A stretch of 64,000 nucleotides of DNA, from assembly GCF_007990775.1 (NCBI RefSeq), contig NZ_BJXB01000008.1, positions 62,001 through 126,000 on the forward strand. The letters run 5' to 3'. Origin of the DNA: Deinococcus cellulosilyticus NBRC 106333 = KACC 11606 (GTDB taxonomy: Bacteria > Deinococcota > Deinococci > Deinococcales > Deinococcaceae). This document shows positions 61,912 to 64,000 of the stretch, in pieces (position 1 is the stretch's first letter; each line of letters begins with the position of its first letter). A program made the position numbers and the translations under genes. The notes beneath the pieces are model-generated. The model saw only the letters and a program-made list of their open reading frames with translations. It did not search any database and was not told where the DNA came from.

Positions 61912-63303
61912 TTACCTGTTGGAGATGTGGATGGCCTGACGGTGCACGTGCTCTGCAGCCTCAAGCACGGCCTCACCCAGCGTGGGGTGGGCGTGGATGG
62001 TCAGCGCAATGTCAGACACGGTGGCAGCCATCTCCAGACCCAGCGATGCTTCACCAAGCATGTCAGAGGCGTGAGGGCCCACAATGTGCACCCCGAGCAG
62101 CAGGTCGGTTTCTGCGTCAGAGACCATCTTCACGAAACCATCGGTGCTTTGCAGGGTCATGGCACGGCCACTGGCAGCAAAGGGGAACACCCCGGTCTTG
62201 ACCTTGTAGCCCTTGTCCTTGGCTTCCTGCTCGGTGAGGCCCACCCAGGCAAATTCAGGGCTGGTGTAGACCACACCGGGAATGGCCACAACGTCCATGG
62301 CGCTCTTCTTGCCCGCGATCACTTCGGCGGCCACCAGACCCTCTTTCATGGCCTTGTGGGCCAGCATGGGGTTTCCGGCCACATCACCGATGGCATAGAT
62401 GTGGGGCACAGAGGTCTGCAGTTTGTCGTTGACCTCAATGAAGCCACGGTCACTGATCTTGACGCCCACGTTCTCCAGATTCATGCCTCTGGAACGGGGA
62501 CGGCGGCCCACGGCCACCAGCACGCGGTCAAAGACCTCGGTGCGTTTGGCTCCGGTTTCCACGCTCTCGATTTCCACGTGGAGGCCGTCTTCTTTCTTCT
62601 CAAAGCTGTTGGCCTTGGTGCGGACTTCGATCTCGATGCCCTGCTTCTTGATGGCCTTTACGAATTCCTTTGTCGCATCGGCATCTGCACCAGGGATCAC
62701 CTGGGGGGCAAACTCAATGACCTTCACTTTGGAGCCCAGGTTGTTGTACACGTGGGCGAACTCGAAACCAATCACGCCCCCACCAATGCACAGCACACGG
62801 CCAGGGATGGGATCAGGCACCACCAGAGCACCCGTGGAGTCCACAATGTCTTTCTGGTCAATCGGGAAGGTGGGCAGGGTGGCAGGCTCAGAGCCCGTGG
62901 CGATGATGATGTTCTTTGCTGTGACCTTCTGGTCTCCAACCTGCACGGTGTTGGCATCGATGAACTTGGCTTCACCGGTGACCACAGTGACCTTGTTGCC
63001 CTTGAGCAGGCTGCTCACCCCACCGGTCAGGCGCTTGACGATGCCCTCTTTCCAGGAGTTGAGTTTACTCACATCGAGTTTCGTCTCATTGAAGGTGAGG
63101 CCAAACTCCCTGGCGTGCTTGCTCTCGGCCATCTGTTCACCTGCGTGCAACAGGGCTTTGGTGGGAATGCATCCCACGTTCAGGCACACGCCACCCACCG
63201 CACCCATCTCTGCCACGGCGGTTTTCAGACCGAGTTGTGCAGCACGAATCGCAGCGTGGTACCCGCCGGGACCTGCACCGATCACCAATACGTCGTAATC
63301 CAT
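61912..63303 (-). CDS. lpdA: Dihydrolipoyl dehydrogenase (E3)
   Basis: 463 residues from ATG 63303 (AAGGAG 6 nt upstream). FAD/NAD flavoprotein reoxidising lipoamide in 2-oxoacid dehydrogenase complexes. FAD loop VIGAGPGGYHAAIRAAQLG, redox disulfide Cys40/Cys45 in GGVCLNVGCIPTK, NAD loop IGGGVIGFEFAHVYNNLG, AIGDVAGNPMLAHKA and the His-Glu of IHAHPTLGEAVLEA. No E1/E2 genes are adjacent. Confidence 0.95.
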   Translation of the reverse strand: MDYDVLVIGAGPGGYHAAIRAAQLGLKTAVAEMGAVGGVCLNVGCIPTKALLHAGEQMAESKHAREFGLTFNETKLDVSKLNSWKEGIVKRLTGGVSSLLKGNKVTVVTGEAKFIDANTVQVGDQKVTAKNIIIATGSEPATLPTFPIDQKDIVDSTGALVVPDPIPGRVLCIGGGVIGFEFAHVYNNLGSKVKVIEFAPQVIPGADADATKEFVKAIKKQGIEIEVRTKANSFEKKEDGLHVEIESVETGAKRTEVFDRVLVAVGRRPRSRGMNLENVGVKISDRGFIEVNDKLQTSVPHIYAIGDVAGNPMLAHKAMKEGLVAAEVIAGKKSAMDVVAIPGVVYTSPEFAWVGLTEQEAKDKGYKVKTGVFPFAASGRAMTLQSTDGFVKMVSDAETDLLLGVHIVGPHASDMLGEASLGLEMAATVSDIALTIHAHPTLGEAVLEAAEHVHRQAIHISNR

Positions 63304-63490
63304 ATCCTTCTCCTTCACTCACCCTGTGTTCGCAGGGTTGTTGAGACGGCTGCAGAGACGCAGCACAGCAAGCAATAAAAATGTCAGCGGTGGGTTTCGG
63401 GCCTGATGGGATTCAGGGCCAAGACATACCGCTAACCAGTTTACATCTGAAATTCAGATCTAAAAAGTGAAAAGCTCTCCTCGCATACGC

Positions 63491-63727
63491 TCAAGACCTA
63501 GATTTCTTCCGCTCATTGCCCCTTTTGAAGTTCCCGGTGATGCGGGCCAGCAGGAGCTGCTCCTCTTCAGGGGTGGCGGCGGCAAGTTGTTTGCCGAGTT
63601 TCTCTGCTTCCTTGCCTGCATAGGTCCGCACATGTTTGCCGTGATAATAAACAAAAAGTTTGCCGTCTGAATGGGCTTTGTAACTGAAAGGTTGTTCCTG
63701 AAGAGCACCGTGCTGGTCAATGGGCAT
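63491..63727 (-). CDS. Small conserved protein of unknown function
   Basis: 78 residues. The motif pattern FSYKAHSDGKLFVYYHGKHV, TYAGKEAEKL and QLLLARITGNFKRGNE is one I recognise from small conserved bacterial proteins without known function. Basic C terminus. TAACCT lies 5 nt before ATG 63727. Single gene. Confidence 0.78.
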   Translation of the reverse strand: MPIDQHGALQEQPFSYKAHSDGKLFVYYHGKHVRTYAGKEAEKLGKQLAAATPEEEQLLLARITGNFKRGNERKKSRS

Positions 63728-63801
63728 GCTTTAGGTTAGAGAAAGAACCTTAAAAAGACATCAAGCATCTGGCGGAGGGGAGCAGGGTGCAGCAGGTGTG
63801 T

Positions 63802-64000
63802 TCAGTAGGTCAGAACAAAGTTCCCATCGGTTTTGATCCTGGCGGGCCATTTCTGAATGCCCAGACTGCAGGTTGGAATTCCCGGTCCCTGTCCCAGAAT
63901 GTGCTCCATGCCCTCTGCAGAGGCAGACCCACCTCCAACGGAAGGCATCCAGTGCTGATCTGCCGCAACAACGGTGGTGGTTGGAGGCCAGTACAGGGTG
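63802..64000 (-). CDS. C-terminal end of an unknown protein, partial
   Basis: Minus-strand frame open from the window edge to TGA at 63804-63802, about 65 residues, starting TLYWPPTTTVVAADQHWMPS and ending GIQKWPARIKTDGNFVLTY. Glycine/proline-rich middle. Protein-like composition but no recognised family; the 5' part lies outside the window. Confidence 0.5.
   Translation of the reverse strand, partial: TLYWPPTTTVVAADQHWMPSVGGGSASAEGMEHILGQGPGIPTCSLGIQKWPARIKTDGNFVLTY

Noticed and set aside
59528..63378. Two very long plus-strand frames (about 690 and 510 codons)
   Set aside because: They are antisense shadows of cpdB and lpdA, with Val/His/Gly-rich, motif-free translations.

Overview
The window looks like a chromosomal segment of a Deinococcus-type bacterium of moderate G+C. 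This is an inference from gene content, from the many genes that start 5-8 nt after a TANNNT -10 box (leaderless layout), and from a parS-like site beside gyrB. I see no insertion sequence, prophage or CRISPR array. Short heptanucleotide repeats of consensus GCNGARR are scattered between genes and are the most visible repetitive DNA.

Layout. 1-4.3 kb: tail of a YdcF-like gene, an orphan sugar-type binding protein, ftsY and a hypothetical partner, and a DMT exporter. 4.4-7.7 kb: a dynamin-like GTPase and a tightly overlapping operon of three Nudix hydrolases. 7.7-10.3 kb: two CHRD lipoproteins and the two-subunit serine dehydratase (sdaAB-sdaAA) behind a GTATAC operator. 10.3-13.6 kb: tandem secreted esterases, a small membrane protein and an SDR. 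13.6-18.3 kb: parS-like site, gyrB, two hypotheticals, butyrate kinase. 18.3-21.2 kb: a four-gene type III polyketide operon (small membrane protein, nitroreductase fold, PKS, ICMT-like methylase). 21.5-24.7 kb: aldehyde dehydrogenase, DUF779 and a GAF regulator. 25-29.1 kb: orphan DesK-like kinase, GNAT, MarR, peroxiredoxin-like protein, dprA. 29.2-30.2 kb: ssrA (tmRNA) followed directly by a LAGLIDADG endonuclease gene. 30.1-34.7 kb: TetR, DUF6194, an epimerase-like protein, tRNA-Leu with a decayed tandem copy, an S66 peptidase, an NAD(P)H oxidoreductase and initiator tRNA. 35-42.1 kb: three hairpin-rich repeats before pnp, then two large lipoproteins. 42.1-44.8 kb: AT-rich gap with a small-RNA candidate, Nudix, PhzF-like and an unknown beta-rich protein. 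44.8-48.5 kb: ilvB-ilvH-ilvC. 48.5-55.2 kb: membrane protein, PDZ/DUF512 radical-SAM-like protein, DnaQ-like exonuclease, DUF1802, asd, sugar dehydrogenase, cutA. 55.3-58.5 kb: PadR pair, HD hydrolase with an AdoHcyase-like NAD protein. 58.7-64 kb: DUF3187 barrel, cpdB, lpdA, a small conserved protein and the tail of an unknown gene.

The most interesting signals are regulatory. Both ilvB and asd are preceded by short reading frames rich in the amino acids the pathway makes (Ile/Leu/Val for ilv; Thr/Thr/Ile/Ile/Leu for asd). In both, the leader-peptide AUG lies 7 nt after the -10 box, so the leader peptide is itself predicted to be translated from a leaderless mRNA, and both are followed by competing hairpins. 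Together they suggest classical ribosome-mediated attenuation built on leaderless initiation. Other candidates are a promoter-to-terminator small RNA with a CCUCC loop at about 42.4 kb, ribosome-binding sites buried in the 3' arms of upstream terminators (asd to sugar dehydrogenase, cpdB to DUF3187), and three elements upstream of pnp whose stems differ in sequence but keep pairing.
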